Assembly (NCBI GenBank): GCA_021234155.1
Contig: JAJEKV010000004.1
Location: 10,296,109 to 10,360,108 of the forward strand
Source of the DNA: Isoetes taiwanensis
Lineage: Eukaryota; Streptophyta; Lycopodiopsida; Isoetales; Isoetaceae
Direction: 5' to 3'
Length of the DNA: 64,000 nt
A program made the translations under genes and the position numbers. The notes under the pieces were generated by a model that searched no databases, had not been told where the DNA came from, and saw only the letters and a list, made by a program, of their open reading frames with translations. Shown piece after piece: positions 48,286 through 59,316 of this stretch (within the stretch, counting starts at the first letter, position 1; the number at the start of each line of letters is the position of its first letter).

Positions 48286-49646
48286 GTTTGATATCCTCTT
48301 TACTTCCTTATACGTGTTACCTGAACGGGGCATATTAAAGGTTATTTTCATTTCTGTGCAGATTCTCAGAGATGAAAGGTCATTCCCATTGAAGATGTAC
48401 TTATAACCGATTCTCTTGTTACAGGCATTGGAAGATCGAAGGATCAATTCCAACTTTTTATTCTTTTGTAATATGACAATACTTCTTCCCTGGGTTAATC
48501 CCGAAATTGAATTTTGTTTTTTTGGCTTGGAGTTCATCCACCGGCCAGCCATTTACGTCTGTGTAACCATGCATTGGACAAGACACTTTTAAGAAACTTC
48601 AGATTTCCAAGCACCTGGCAGATGGCTGCTTTTCTACCAAAGTTAAACAGGACTTGGAGGAGGGCACATTATGATACATTGGCCCATTATGTTAAAAGAG
48701 GCCCATTATGTCATTATGAGGATCAATTGAAATTATTTACCATCAAACCGTACAAGATTTACTAGGTTATTGCAAGGGATGCATGGAGTAGTTTCAATAT
48801 CTGTGTATTTTATATACTCCAAGAAAATAGAAAATAGTGCAGTACCACAATTTTCAAGGCATTCTAAGTGACAACAGTGAGTATAACACTCTTGCCATAT
48901 ACCTTATAATGACATTGGACAAAAACATAAGCTTTTACCATCACTCAAAAACAAAACCTCTAGCATGTGCTATGTTTCCTAGTGTTATAACACCACACCA
49001 TAAAAGCATACTAGATTATAACCACCTGTCCTGCCATCTTCTTTACATTAGTCACATCATGTAACATCCGAGGAAGCATTGGCTTGTGGCTAAGAATATT
49101 TTGGCATCCTTGAAGTTGCTCATAGATGAAAGAACATACCCTTTTAGCATGTGAATGATGGCTTGCCTGCTTTCTTCAGAATTAATCAGGTCATTTGTCG
49201 GATCATTTATTTCATAATCAACTCCGAACTAATGCAAAAGAACGTTGAAAGCAATTATGCTTGGCATGTGAAGTGCAATCTTTCAAGTTAGCTGATAAAG
49301 ATCAAGGTATGTATTTAGGCCAGTGCTTTTATAACCTTTAAACAAATATTGCCATAATGCCACAAGTAGAGAATTTGGTTAATGGCATGCATTTCTAGAA
49401 ACATAACAAAAGGCAGGGCAAAAACGACTTCCCACTATTATTATGTCAATACTCGTCAGACAGCATATCGCATAGATGATTAGACATGAAGGCGCATCAT
49501 AAGGTTTTCCTAGCTAGAATTGGCCACACGTATGTCACTATCTTAAAATAATTTTTCAAATCTGAGAGACCAGATAATTACATTATGTCAGCTCTGCTTT
49601 GATATAGCAGGTGCAATTTTCAAGGCATTCTAAGTGACAACAGTGA
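48286..49646. other. Stretch downstream of EF-hand gene copy 2
   Basis: Probable 3' UTR and AT-rich DNA without a recognised gene. It carries the 33-bp direct repeats at 48848-48880 and 49614-49646. Confidence 0.5.
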
Positions 49647-50688
49647 ATTTAATTTAATTTAATTTATTAATCAAGCCATTTAGGCCCCCGGGCCTCTATG
49701 GCAAGCAAATACAAGCATTCTGTATAGGCACTCAATCCGAAGCGCCAGAAATATCAAACCCCTGCATGAAATTAAATAGATCTATAATATCTGTACGTTC
49801 CATCCATACATCTCTAAGATAAGCGCTCAATTTATGAGCAGGCATTTCTAGGAGCTCTCTTAGAGTCTTACCTTGTACATCGTATTTAACTCTGATGTTC
49901 TCATATGCTGTACAATCTAGAAAAGTATGTTTTTCTGTTTCAACTGCAGTATCAAAGCATCCCAAACAAAATCTCTCATTCCGAGGTGTACCATTCCATC
50001 TACCTATTTCAATGTGTAACTTGTGTGATGATAACCCAATTGAGAGATCAATATGTGATTCTTCCTGCAGATGTTGGAAAGCAAATAAGCCTATTCTTCA
50101 TAAGTGTTTAGATCATTTATCTCATCAAGATCAAACATTTTTTTGACATCCCTGTCTGGTTCAAGCTTCCACATTTCCTTCAATACACAAGCTTTTACCT
50201 CAACACCATTTTTTCACTTCATAATACCAGCATTTTTCCTAGATTGCTCAAGGGCTAGGCGAGGAAATCTTCCTTCTTCCATTGCAAGAACCCTATTAAC
50301 ATAAGTTATCGTATGCTTCAACTTCCAACGGCATTAGGCCTGTTTCTGCTAGCAACATACAATATGGAGTTTGTGGCTCTACACCAAGCTCGCCGAATAA
50401 GAAACGCTTCTGTATATTCTCAATACCAGTCCAGCATTTTCGAGACAAACCTGGGCCCCATACTGGGCTACCATACAGAATAACTGGTTTCACTTAAACA
50501 CCAAAAAGTAATCTTCTCAATTTCCAAAGTTCAAAATTATTAAGCCTGCATTGATACATCATATTGTAGAAGGCCCGCAATCCCCTTGAAGCACGTTTTT
50601 GAGCAGCCCTTGCCCACCTGTAATTACATGTTATATCAATCCCAAGATATTTATATTCTATTACCTTTTGCAAAGGGATACCGGCCAC
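49647..50688 (-). mobile_element. LINE 3' fragment, copy 2
   Basis: Minus-strand reading from 50688 gives 'VIEYKYLGIDITCNYRWARA', then 'VILYGSPVWGPGLSRKCW' (about 50430-50490). A helical segment follows ('TPYCMLLAETGLMPLEVEAY'), and then the zinc-knuckle-like 'CLGCFDTAVETEKHTFLDC', ending in 'DISGASD' and a stop at 49732. The 3' tail is a short TTAAA-type run (complement of 49647-49670). It is the C-terminal end of a plant-type LINE ORF2. The catalytic RT core and endonuclease are absent, so it is 5' truncated. Two or three frameshifts remain. Confidence 0.82.
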
Positions 50689-51109
50689 TGTAAAAGTAGT
50701 GACATCCTTGCAAAACCCTTTTCATATTCTGGAATACGCTTTCTATTTTGAAATAGCAAAATGGAAAAAAATATCAAACTCTTTTTGTATTCTAGAATAC
50801 ACATCCTATTCTGAAATAGCGAAAGGAAAAATTAAAGCACCATTAACTAGATTTTTTGGCATTTTCTATTTATTTTAATGACCTTGCAATTTTTATTTTT
50901 AATTTTTGTTTTATGGGGATACAGAATCATGGTTCTAAATAATAAAAGGATTTTTTTGTTTTGTTGTGGGGACCAGGGATACTGGATTATAGCTCCAAAT
51001 AATAGAGAGAAATATATTATGGAATACACTATGTCTTCTGGAATATGTTTCTATTTTATTTATTTTTTTGCTGATTTTGCTCAAGGGGATCTTTTTGTGG
51101 ATACCCCGC
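50689..51109. other. Stretch between LINE fragment and copy-2 insert
   Basis: Contains the two diverged 50-60-bp direct repeats (about 50730-50830) and T-rich sequence equivalent to 24030-24416. No gene recognised. Confidence 0.5.
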
Positions 51110-52075
51110 TGATATTTGTTAATGTCTATATGTGTTAATTTTTTTTATGGTCCATTAGATGATGGTATGATGTGTAGAATATGCCAGATCAAGGGCAAGG
51201 CATTTTACGGACTCACACCCCTCAGATAGCACAAACGCCCCCATACTGCATTACCGTATATAAAAATACATCCGGGAATCGTAAATACAAACCCACGAAC
51301 CATTGGCGTGGAAGAGAATATTTTTGCAATCGGTTCAACTCCGGCCGGCCGCACAACTGTTACGCCACACCGCACTGAAAGCCGCACAATGTAGCGTACC
51401 TAAACCAAGGCGTACTATCCGCTAAGACGATATAAAAGCAAGAAGAAGGAAGAAGCAAGAAGAGGCAAGAAGAATCGGCAAGAGGAATGAAGCAAGAAGC
51501 GGAAGGAGCAACAATGAAAATCGAGGCGTAATCCATTTATGCCACAAACCAACTATTTTACGTACCAAAGGGATAAAACGAAAATGCTCTACATTTAATT
51601 TGTTAACCCCGGACTGTATGCCAGACTGCACCTCCGTTGGCCATCTACAGCAATTACAGGCTCCAATCCCAAGCCAATGAAGATGCGCTTCAGAAACCCC
51701 AACAGGCTGTTGAAGGACCATGTCTACACCCCTCCAGCAAACCAAGGCAGCATAGCCCAGTCCAAACCCCTGCAATCCGGAAGAAAAGAGAAGAACCAAA
51801 AAAGGTGAGGCTGGGATTGCCAAAAACCCCCGTAGATGCCATCGCAGGCCTTGAGCTGAGGCAGGCCGCCCAGGTGCCTGCATGGCCTCCATCGCCTTCT
51901 CCATCCGTGGTCCGGCCGCCTCCATCGGGCTGCTCTTAGCAGCCCCCGTGAACAAAAAGCCCTGCTATTTTCGACCATGCAAGCGCATCATGCCATAACC
52001 TAAAAAAAAAAAACCTTCCCCATTTTTCGGGCAACCTACGCCAAGAATCATAGGAACGACAACTTTTGGCGACGT
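51110..52075. other. 0.97-kb insert present only in copy 2
   Basis: Copy 1 runs from 'ggataccccg' straight to 'taattttactatgg'. Copy 2 has about 966 bp between these. The insert is more GC-rich than its surroundings and includes an AAG/GA-rich run at about 51437-51511. I could not find clear terminal inverted repeats or a target-site duplication, so it could be an insertion in copy 2 or a deletion in copy 1. A 177-codon minus-strand frame across it looks incidental. Confidence 0.7.
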
Positions 52076-52079
52076 AATT

Positions 52080-52431
52080 TACTATGGTGATGGCTTTGGC
52101 ATTGGTGCTAGCTACAGTTTAACCCATGGCACTGGCTATTTTGTCTTTAAAGTCTGTTTGTTCATTTAGGGTTGGCAGAAATGCTCGGATGGGAACTGCT
52201 CGTTGAACTGCTCGGATGGGAACTGCTCGTTGGTAAGATGCTTAAGATGAAATGAGATGTTTAAGAAATGAGATGGATGAAATGAGATATTTAAGAAATT
52301 GCTCGGATGCTGGATCTGCTTGGATGCTCGGATGTTGATCTGCTCTGTTTCGAAGTCCTTATGTTCAGAAATCTGTTTCATAGCCTGATAACAACGGAAG
52401 CATGATATATAATGGAAGCATGGTGTACTTG
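52080..52431. repeat. GCTCGGATG-rich module at the end of copy 2
   Basis: Second occurrence of the module that leads into ORF1 at 24422-24752, with one extra 'gatctgcttggatgctcgga'-type unit. It is followed here by unrelated sequence from 52432, marking the duplication boundary. Confidence 0.8.
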
Positions 52432-53200
52432 GAAAAAAAGTCCCGCTGAGGGAAGAAGATCCAATTGATGCGCCTTAGGGTTTCGTTTTAGGGCGGCGGC
52501 GACCGCCTGCTGAATGAAGCTTTTAGAGTAGAGGTTCGATGCTGGAGGAGCAGCAAAATGCTGCTGCCAATGTTCTCGAAACCATGGCTGCAAGTTCAGA
52601 AGGTCAAGGTATATCTTCTCTGGTCTTCAGTAGTTTCTGTTGCAACAGGGGGTTCATTTTGAAGCATGGCCGCTGATTCCTAAACTTCTCTTCCAAGTAA
52701 TAGAGCATGACTGGTAAGTAGTATCCTTGATGCCTTTGCGATGAGTTTTGAGCGGATAGGTTAGGGTTTAGCTAGTAGCCAACCACTGCAGCTGCAGCTT
52801 GAGCTTGTGTAGGTTGACTGAGCATGATTTTTCAGTTCTGTGGTTCTACTTCTATTTTAGAACAGGTGGAGGGGAAATGGTTGCTCTGTGGGCACTCACT
52901 GCATCTTGAAGGCCGCATTTGCTGCGGTTTTGGGACTGCACTCACTGCAGATTCAGGCCAGTTCTGGTTGGTACTTAGTCTATTTAGAAGGAATGATAGA
53001 GAACAAAACTTTTGTGTTGGTTGCTTGACAATATCTATGAGTCTGTAGGACATCTTCAGCGCCATGCTCCTGCATCCAGAATGTGAAAGGGAAGGCTAAT
53101 GGTGTGGCCTAGATTAACTCTTTTGGGCCGCAAGATATGGCAGGGCCCTTGGAGCTGCAGATCTAGTGGGCAGTGCCTGTATTGCTGGTCTAATGGATGG
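52432..53200 (+). other. Possible first exon of an unknown gene
   Basis: A short frame from ATG at 52539 reads MLEEQQNAAANVLETMAASS and meets donor-like sites near 52604-52610. The upstream 'ttagggtttcgttttagggcg' is typical of plant 5' UTRs. I could not find a convincing next exon, so this is only a candidate gene start. The rest of the stretch holds nothing recognised. Confidence 0.25.
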
Positions 53201-53225
53201 TTTTTTTTTTTTTTTTTTTTTTTTT
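53201..53225. repeat. Poly-T tract of 25 bases
   Basis: Twenty-five consecutive T residues. It could be the reverse of a poly(A) tail from an inserted retrosequence, but no gene is recognised on the minus strand beside it. Confidence 0.9.
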
Positions 53226-53539
53226 GCAGCATCATATTCTTCTTCTAAAGCACTTTCTTATGCACCTTATGGATCTTTTGATGCCATCCTCCCTCTTTCC
53301 CAGCAAGGGGAGGATTAGGATTTGTGAATTGACACAGGAATGGACCAAGGGAATGAGGAAGGATATTTTATGTAAAAGCTTTGGGCTGGAGACCACAGTT
53401 TTTCATTGCTGTTAGAGCATTAGGTAGTTGTGGCCTTTGTTGGGGATGAACAGGCCCATGGAGGGCAACTGGGTAGGCTTGTTACAGAAAGAAATGCAGA
53501 AACATTTTAATAACATGATGGATTAAGACTATTTTGTGA

Positions 53540-54250
53540 GGGTGTTTACTCATGAACATTTTGAACATTCTAGAACATTCTAATTTGACTATTTGCATTA
53601 ATCAGATTGAGATGCTTACCCATGAGCATCTAGAACATTCTAGAGCATTCTAGAATGTTCCAAAGCTATCTAGAATTGATTAGATCTCAGCCTTAACTAT
53701 TATGAACTTTTATTCATTTCAACAGATCAATGCTTTGTCTAGTGGCAAGTATGGAGGTTTTGGAGAGCAATGACTAGGGTTCAAATTCTCTCCAACACTT
53801 AAGAGGTTTTCAAAAGGGCTTGAAAGATGGAGGGTCCATATCGCGCCACATGACACATCTTTGAATGCTCCATTAAGATGGAGGGTCCATATCGCGCCAC
53901 GTGACGCTGAATGTCAATGGAGCAGCATTCTAGAAATTCCAGAACATTCTAGATTTCTCCGAAGGCTAAGATCATGGCAAGTGGCACGTTACTAACTGTC
54001 CGTGGAGTGTGGACGACGGATTTACTCACTTCTTACTTGGAACACTCTAGAAGATTTTAGAAGTTTCTGACACATTAGAGGTTTCTAAAATATTCTAGAA
54101 CTTTTTGGAAGTTCTAGAATTCCTAGAACCTTCTAGAACCTCCGAGGACCAAGATCACGCCACATGGCATCTTTCTAACCATCGATAGGGTGTGGACGAT
54201 CCTAAGACTATAAAAAAGATTCTAGAAGTTTCTTGTGCACATTAGAGGTT
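53540..54250. repeat. TTCTAGAA-rich region, probable degenerate LTR
   Basis: Contains many TTC/GAA inverted motifs, for example GAACATTCTAGAACATTC at 53563-53580 and a denser array at 53625-53661, and continues to about 54130. A duplicated phrase 'gatggagggtccatatcgcg' occurs at 53826 and 53878. It is adjacent to a Ty3/gypsy relic whose 3' flank is similarly TTCTAGAA-rich, so I read it as LTR or leader sequence. The spacing also matches heat-shock elements. Confidence 0.5.
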
Positions 54251-54329
54251 TGCGAAGGATGTATCTTTTGCATAGATAGTTGAAGTTGAAATGACTTCAT
54301 TATCTTGAAGCATGCCTTCAGCTCAGCTC

Positions 54330-56260
54330 CAGTCCTCATACATCCAGATCTATCGCGTCCTTATATTGTTGAAGCAAATACTGCTGACTTTGCCCTTGGA
54401 GGTACATTATCATAGGACGATGAACGACATCCAATCGCCTATCTTTCTTAGAAGTTAAAGGCTGCAAAACACAATTATCCAATTTATGACAATGAACTCT
54501 TGACAATAGTAGAGACTCTTAAGGAATGAAGACATTTTCTTAAAGGATTCCTTCATAAGGTTGCAGTCTATACTAATCATTAAAATTTGAAATACCTTCA
54601 GTCGGCTTGATCATCATGCTCGACAGGCCTGGGGCATGTTTGAGTCTTATCCCACATTAATTTTGTGATCAAATATCATCCTGGATTCCTGCAAGGAACG
54701 CAAATGCTTTGTCTTGATGCACCTGGAGCTTCAGCCGAGTGATCCAGCATTTGGTCATCAAACATAGGTTATTGTAGGTCTTGATCAACTCCAACTCATG
54801 GTTGCCATTCGAGGCACCTCTTGATGTAGCTTTCTTGGAGTCTATCCGAACATCTATATCGTCTAGTCCATCGGCTCAAGATGTGTTTTCATATTGTTAA
54901 AGCCTCATTTCCTCGAGAACTGCGATTAGACTATGATCATTTTGAGATTCAAGATGATCTTCTACTTTGTGATGGTTTGTCATATATTCCCGATGCTACT
55001 CCTAGGCTATGGGTTCTTTAGGCTTGTCACATTGTTTCTATTGCTGGATATTTTGGAGTAGTCAAAAATCTTGATTTTATTAATCCATAGTATTGGTTGC
55101 TTGGGCTTCGTCGCTATTCAATTCTCTAATATTTGATGTCGAGCAAAGGCTCCGAGGCATCTCTCCTATGTTCTTCTTCAACTATTACATTTTCCATATG
55201 GGTCTTGGAGGAGAATTCCAGTAGATTTTATTCCAAAATGGTCTTTTTCTAAGGGACATGATTTTATCCTAGTTGTTGTTGATCGATTTTATAAGACGAC
55301 TCATTTTTATCCCTTGCAACACCACAATCAGAAGCGAAGGAAGAAGTAATTTGCTTCTTCATGAAGTGATTAGAACTTTGCTTTACCAGATACTATTGTT
55401 AATGACCACAAACCTTAGTTCATTCTTGGATTATGAAGCAGCTTTTGGAGCTCTTGCATGTGGAGCGTTCCTTGACTTCTAGTCATTACCCAGAAAGTAA
55501 TGGACAGGCAGAACGCAGCAATCAGATGCATAATGCACCAATCAGACGTTGAAGCAATATTTGAGATGCTTTATTGATTACCAACAAGATGATTGGTTCG
55601 CTTGGCTTCCACTAGTGGAGTTTACTCAGAATAACTCAATACATGCTTCTATCAACCAAGCCCCATTTTAAACTCACGACATCGTCATCATAGGCTTCTG
55701 GATATGATTTTATTAATCCTAGTGTGGAATCTCGGCTCGAAAAACTTTGTGACCTTCGACAGTGCTCCAGCTACATCTTCTTAAAGCATAGAAATGTATC
55801 CACATTATGCTGATTTATATTGTCAGGAAGCCCCTTCTTTTCATGTTGATAATCTTGTCTGGCTTATCTGCAGGGACATCCCTACATCGTATCCCTGCAA
55901 CAAGCTTGACTGTCATCTTCTTGCTTATCAGTTCACTGCCCAAAATCGGTGATATTCTGTTCTGGCTCAAGCTTCTCCCTTTATCTGTTAGCTTGTACTC
56001 GGTATTTCATGTTTTAATGTTGGATCCCTACATGCCCAATTCCCTTCGAGATAGTATTCCTCCACCGCCTCTTCTTGTTGACATTGATGATCATGAAGAA
56101 TTTGAGGTTCAAAAGATTTTAGATTCTAAGTTCTTTCGACGAGATATGTATTACTTTATCGATTGGGAAGGATACTCTCCGAGTGATTGCGCCTAAGAAC
56201 CTACAGAAAACCTGATTCATGCTCCCGATAAAGTTGTCTAGTTCCACCGATGTTACCCAG
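54330..56260 (+). mobile_element. Degenerate Ty3/gypsy chromovirus pol (RNase H, integrase, chromodomain)
   Basis: Conceptual translation across stops and frame changes gives the gypsy order. RNase H-like sequence comes first (about 54330-54600, 'YIVEANTADFALGG', 'YPIYDNELLTIVETL'). The integrase zinc-binding region follows (near 54950-55140, 'IAGYFGVVKNLDFI'), then the integrase core (55200-55640, 'FILVVVDRFYKTTHF', 'SHYPESNGQAERSNQ'). A chromodomain lies near 56075-56260 ('EFEVQKILDSKFFRRDMYY', then 'IDWEGYSPSDC'). Gag, protease and the RT palm are missing. RNase H before integrase plus a chromodomain identifies a chromovirus. The element is clearly dead. Confidence 0.8.
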
Positions 56261-56309
56261 TAAGTCGAATCCAAGTACAACTCCAATTGTGACACCTCAT
56301 CGTTGTTGT

Positions 56310-56750
56310 AGGAGAGGGATGGTATGACAATTATACAAATATCATATGTATACAGTTGCCACTTGTATTTATTTAGAAATATTCCTATTCTTGGAACCTG
56401 CTAGAAAGTTCTAGAGATATTCCTCTAAAACCTTCCCAAAATATTCCTAGAGTTTCAGAAAGTTCCAGGAACATCCTTCTAAACACTATCAGAACCGATC
56501 CCCTCGAGCCTTTTGCATGGGGCCCGGTCGATGCAACATTAGTTGTGAACCATTCTTGCCTGAGTTCTCTTGCGCCCCCGTTGTTATGTACATATCCTTA
56601 TGTTCTATATAGATTTCTTTTGAGGATATTGAGTTACGTATTATAGTTTTCTTGTATCTTGTTTATAGGTATATGACATAGTCACCCCAAGTCACCCCTT
56701 GTTGGATCACATGTCCTAGCATATAGTGGTCATAAACACCATCCCAAGGT
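56310..56750 (+). mobile_element. Probable 3' LTR of the chromovirus relic
   Basis: A purine-rich tract ('gtaggagagggatgg', about 56308-56322) is followed by a TG-beginning sequence at 56324, which is where a polypurine tract and 3' LTR are expected. The next 150 bp contain several GAA/TTC motifs like those at 53540-54250. The right end was not determined. Confidence 0.45.
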
Positions 56751-57140
56751 ATTTGTATATTTGCATTATCTCTAAGTTTTGACCAAATGAAGCGATGTTG
56801 TCTATGCTACCTAGAAGAGCAGACCAGGAGAAGCTTGATCTTGGCCAAATTGACCTGCATTTTGGTGTACAAAAAGTACTGAGTGCATCCAGATGCTGCT
56901 GTGTATACTGATCATCTGCATATATCTTAATGATGTGATGGCAAGTTGGACCCCTCCATCTTCATGCTAAGCAAGCCAATCCTCGAGTTGATCAACCAAA
57001 ATATTGAGACTACCACAGAATCTAAAGGTAATATGTCAAAGCATCAGATGAAATCTTCATATATGCTAAGAACATGCATAGTATGTCAAAAGTTAGTTCT
57101 TTGATTAACAAGTTGTCCTTAACAGTAGACAATCCAAAAA
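56751..57140. other. Stretch without a recognised gene
   Basis: AT-rich DNA downstream of the chromovirus. I see no coding or repeat signal. Confidence 0.4.
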
Positions 57141-57144
57141 TTAA

Positions 57145-57510
57145 AGGTTTAAGGGTACCTTCGCACCCGCCGTTAAGTTAGGAATAAGTTAATTTTTTTT
57201 AACTGCCAGTTAAACTTATAAAAGACTTTTATGTTCGCACCAAGACTAAGTTAACTTTCCGTTAAGACTTTAACATAACGGAAACTAGTTAAATCCTTTC
57301 AGACTAGAACAAGTTAGACGATAAAATAAAAATGTGTTCGCACTTGCCTTAGTTAAGTTAGCGCTAACTTAATACTAACTACAATTTCTTCGCATAGGTG
57401 CCTATTAAGTTAGTCTAACTTAATGCTAACGGATGCACATTCCTCCATTACGTTATTTTTTTAAACTTAATGCTAATAGCAATACCTTCGCACATACTTC
57501 CGTTAAATTT
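57145..57510. repeat. Short-motif repeat block (TTCGCAC and TTAAGTTAG motifs)
   Basis: TTCGCA-type motifs occur at about 57149, 57214, 57334, 57388 and 57487. Between them are many TTAAGTTAG or complementary CTAACTTAA motifs, some forming small palindromes ('aagttagcgctaactta', 'aagttagtctaacttaa'). Both strands are represented. No coding frame is seen. Clustered subterminal motifs like these occur in hAT-type elements and MITEs, but terminal repeats were not identified. Confidence 0.6.
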
Positions 57511-57569
57511 TATTTTTATTTTCTATGGTGCTTCAAACAATTGTCCTCTTCTTGTGCCAACCCACCCTT

Positions 57570-57655
57570 AAGCAACTATTAAGGGACTAAAAGTGTAGTG
57601 TTACAACGACTTAAGCCACTATTAAGGGACTAAAAGTGTAGTGTTACAACGATTT
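57570..57655. repeat. 43-bp tandem repeat, two units
   Basis: Units start at 57570 and 57613 and share 'actattaagggactaaaagt' and 'gtagtgttacaacga'. They differ at only a few positions. Confidence 0.9.
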
Positions 57656-58036
57656 GAGATAGTTGATTAGTGGTTGCTTACTAGGATATTTGTTAAACAA
57701 GGCTGAGTCTAGCAACCAAATAGTCTCCCAGAAATTGGGCTTAGGGACCTCATCAAGCACACATTATTAAAAAATAAAGGTGGACATTATTTGAATCTAC
57801 CATTTGCAAACCTGCTTCTCCCAATGGAGGGCAGAAAAATGGATCACCGAAAATAATAGATGACAAACTTTAAGCTCGAGTCTCGGCATCCTATAAAGAT
57901 ATTTCCATTGTGCAATATAAGCTGGAGAAAAACTCCCCCACGGATATTCTTTTGTTGATAAATCCATATTTACAAAAATGATCTACATGAAGTGATGAAT
58001 AGTACTTCCGATGGTGATATGCAAATAACTAATTGA

Positions 58037-58680
58037 TTATCTAGTTGCTGCAACTTCTGTTTTCTCAGTTGCTGAAGCAGCTCTTGAAACTGTTGGGCTA
58101 TCTACTGCAAGACCCATTGTGTGCAACCCATTGTCCACATAGAAAATAGTTCCTGTGATTGCCGATGCCAATGAGGATGATAGAAAAGCTGCTGCATTCC
58201 CTACATCCCTCTGCACATTAAAAATAATAAATTTCAACTTGCTTAAGTATGTTTGTGTCTTGTTTGTAATTCACAAACAGGATGAGAAGTTAAACCTGCT
58301 TGAAGCTCCTTTTGCAAAGGAGCACTGGCAGTTGAATAGTTTATCATGTCATCAATAAACCCTATAGCTTTAGCTGCTCTGCTCCTCAAGGGTCCTGGCA
58401 AATGCAAGTAAGCAAATTTCAGTTGCGCAATTTCTCCACCAAGGAAAATCACATGAAAACAATACCTGCTGAAATTGTATTACACTGATGTTGTACTTCC
58501 TTCCAGCTTCAATGCAAGAACCTACATGGCCTAGAAAATCAGACCCAGGACTAAAGAACACTTCAAAAATGACAAGATAAGATAGGGTAGCCAACATAAG
58601 ATGAGGGGATGGAAAATCATATATATACCCTTGTGTCACTTTCTAATGCAGCTTTTGATGAACTCATACCACCTCCATAT
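58037..58680 (-). pseudogene. MOD1: Enoyl-ACP reductase (NADH), 3' exons only, frameshifted
   Basis: Four minus-strand exons match the C-terminal half of plant enoyl-ACP reductase, the plastid enzyme that reduces trans-2-enoyl-ACP in fatty-acid synthesis. The exon at 58680-58629 reads 'YGGGMSSSKAALESDTR', with the catalytic-region Lys. The exon near 58530-58469 reads 'EAGRKYNI', with single-base losses that break 'VLA.EAGRK' and 'V.TISA'. The exon at 58394-58296 reads '[20 protein letters not shown]'. The last exon, 58210-58037, reads '[18 protein letters not shown]', then '[16 protein letters not shown]', with a longer C-terminal tail than usual. The NADH-binding N-terminal half is not found between 58700 and 59300. 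With at least two frameshifts and no 5' half, I call it a pseudogene fragment. Confidence 0.85.
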
Positions 58681-59316
58681 CTGCTTACATGGGACATACA
58701 CCAAAAACATATCTTATGCAGATCAATTAATAGAAGTGCCTAAAGGTTTTGTATCCTAATGTTTTTAATGTTTTCAAAATGTAAGATGCTGGTTTTGATT
58801 CTACAGCTTGCAACAGGCTTCAGAAAATAATATCATGTTCACAAGAATGTAACAGACTCCATCAAGGGACTGCAACAATTGGTCATATGTGTCCAGATTC
58901 ATAAAAGACCACAGATTAAGATATATACAAACAAATGTAACTAGCACTACATACAATATCCCATAGTTCAGACAACAGAAATGCTGTGGAATTTAACATG
59001 GAAAGTAACACCAACAAGGAAAAACAGATGACCTTATCAGATAATAGTTTAACCACTAAAATGCACGTCTAATCTAATGTAAGGTACAAGAAGATAGAGG
59101 TCTTTAATCTAATTTCCGTTTCTACCCAACCAAATAGTTAGATAGCGAAGCAAAACAACAGGGAAATGTGGACATAAAGATATGAGAGAGACTGCTTTGC
59201 AAAAGACAAACAAGGCCATTTAGACCAAAAAAATACCTATCAGGTATGCGATAAACAAGCATTGCATTATTTAGCTTAGCCCCCTCTTAGTTTTTCATGT
59301 GCTCATCCTCTAACAG
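58681..59316. other. Stretch without a recognised gene
   Basis: The 5' part of the enoyl-ACP reductase gene would be expected here but I see no trace of it. No other gene recognised. Confidence 0.5.

Larger units (their letters stand above)
29677..52431. repeat. Segmental duplication, copy 2
   Basis: Matches 2988-24752 throughout in the same orientation. The match stops at 52431 ('catggtgtac' and then unrelated sequence). Both copies share the copia insertion, the LINE fragment and the local repeats, so those insertions came first. It contains about 0.97 kb (51110-52075) absent from copy 1. Small indel differences to copy 1 are frequent and many fall in or next to CG or GCG triplets. Confidence 0.95.

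Noticed and set aside
51422-51955. 177-codon minus-strand frame in the copy-2 insert
   Set aside because: Composition follows the GC-rich insert; no recognisable domain, start context or splice signal, and it is absent from copy 1.
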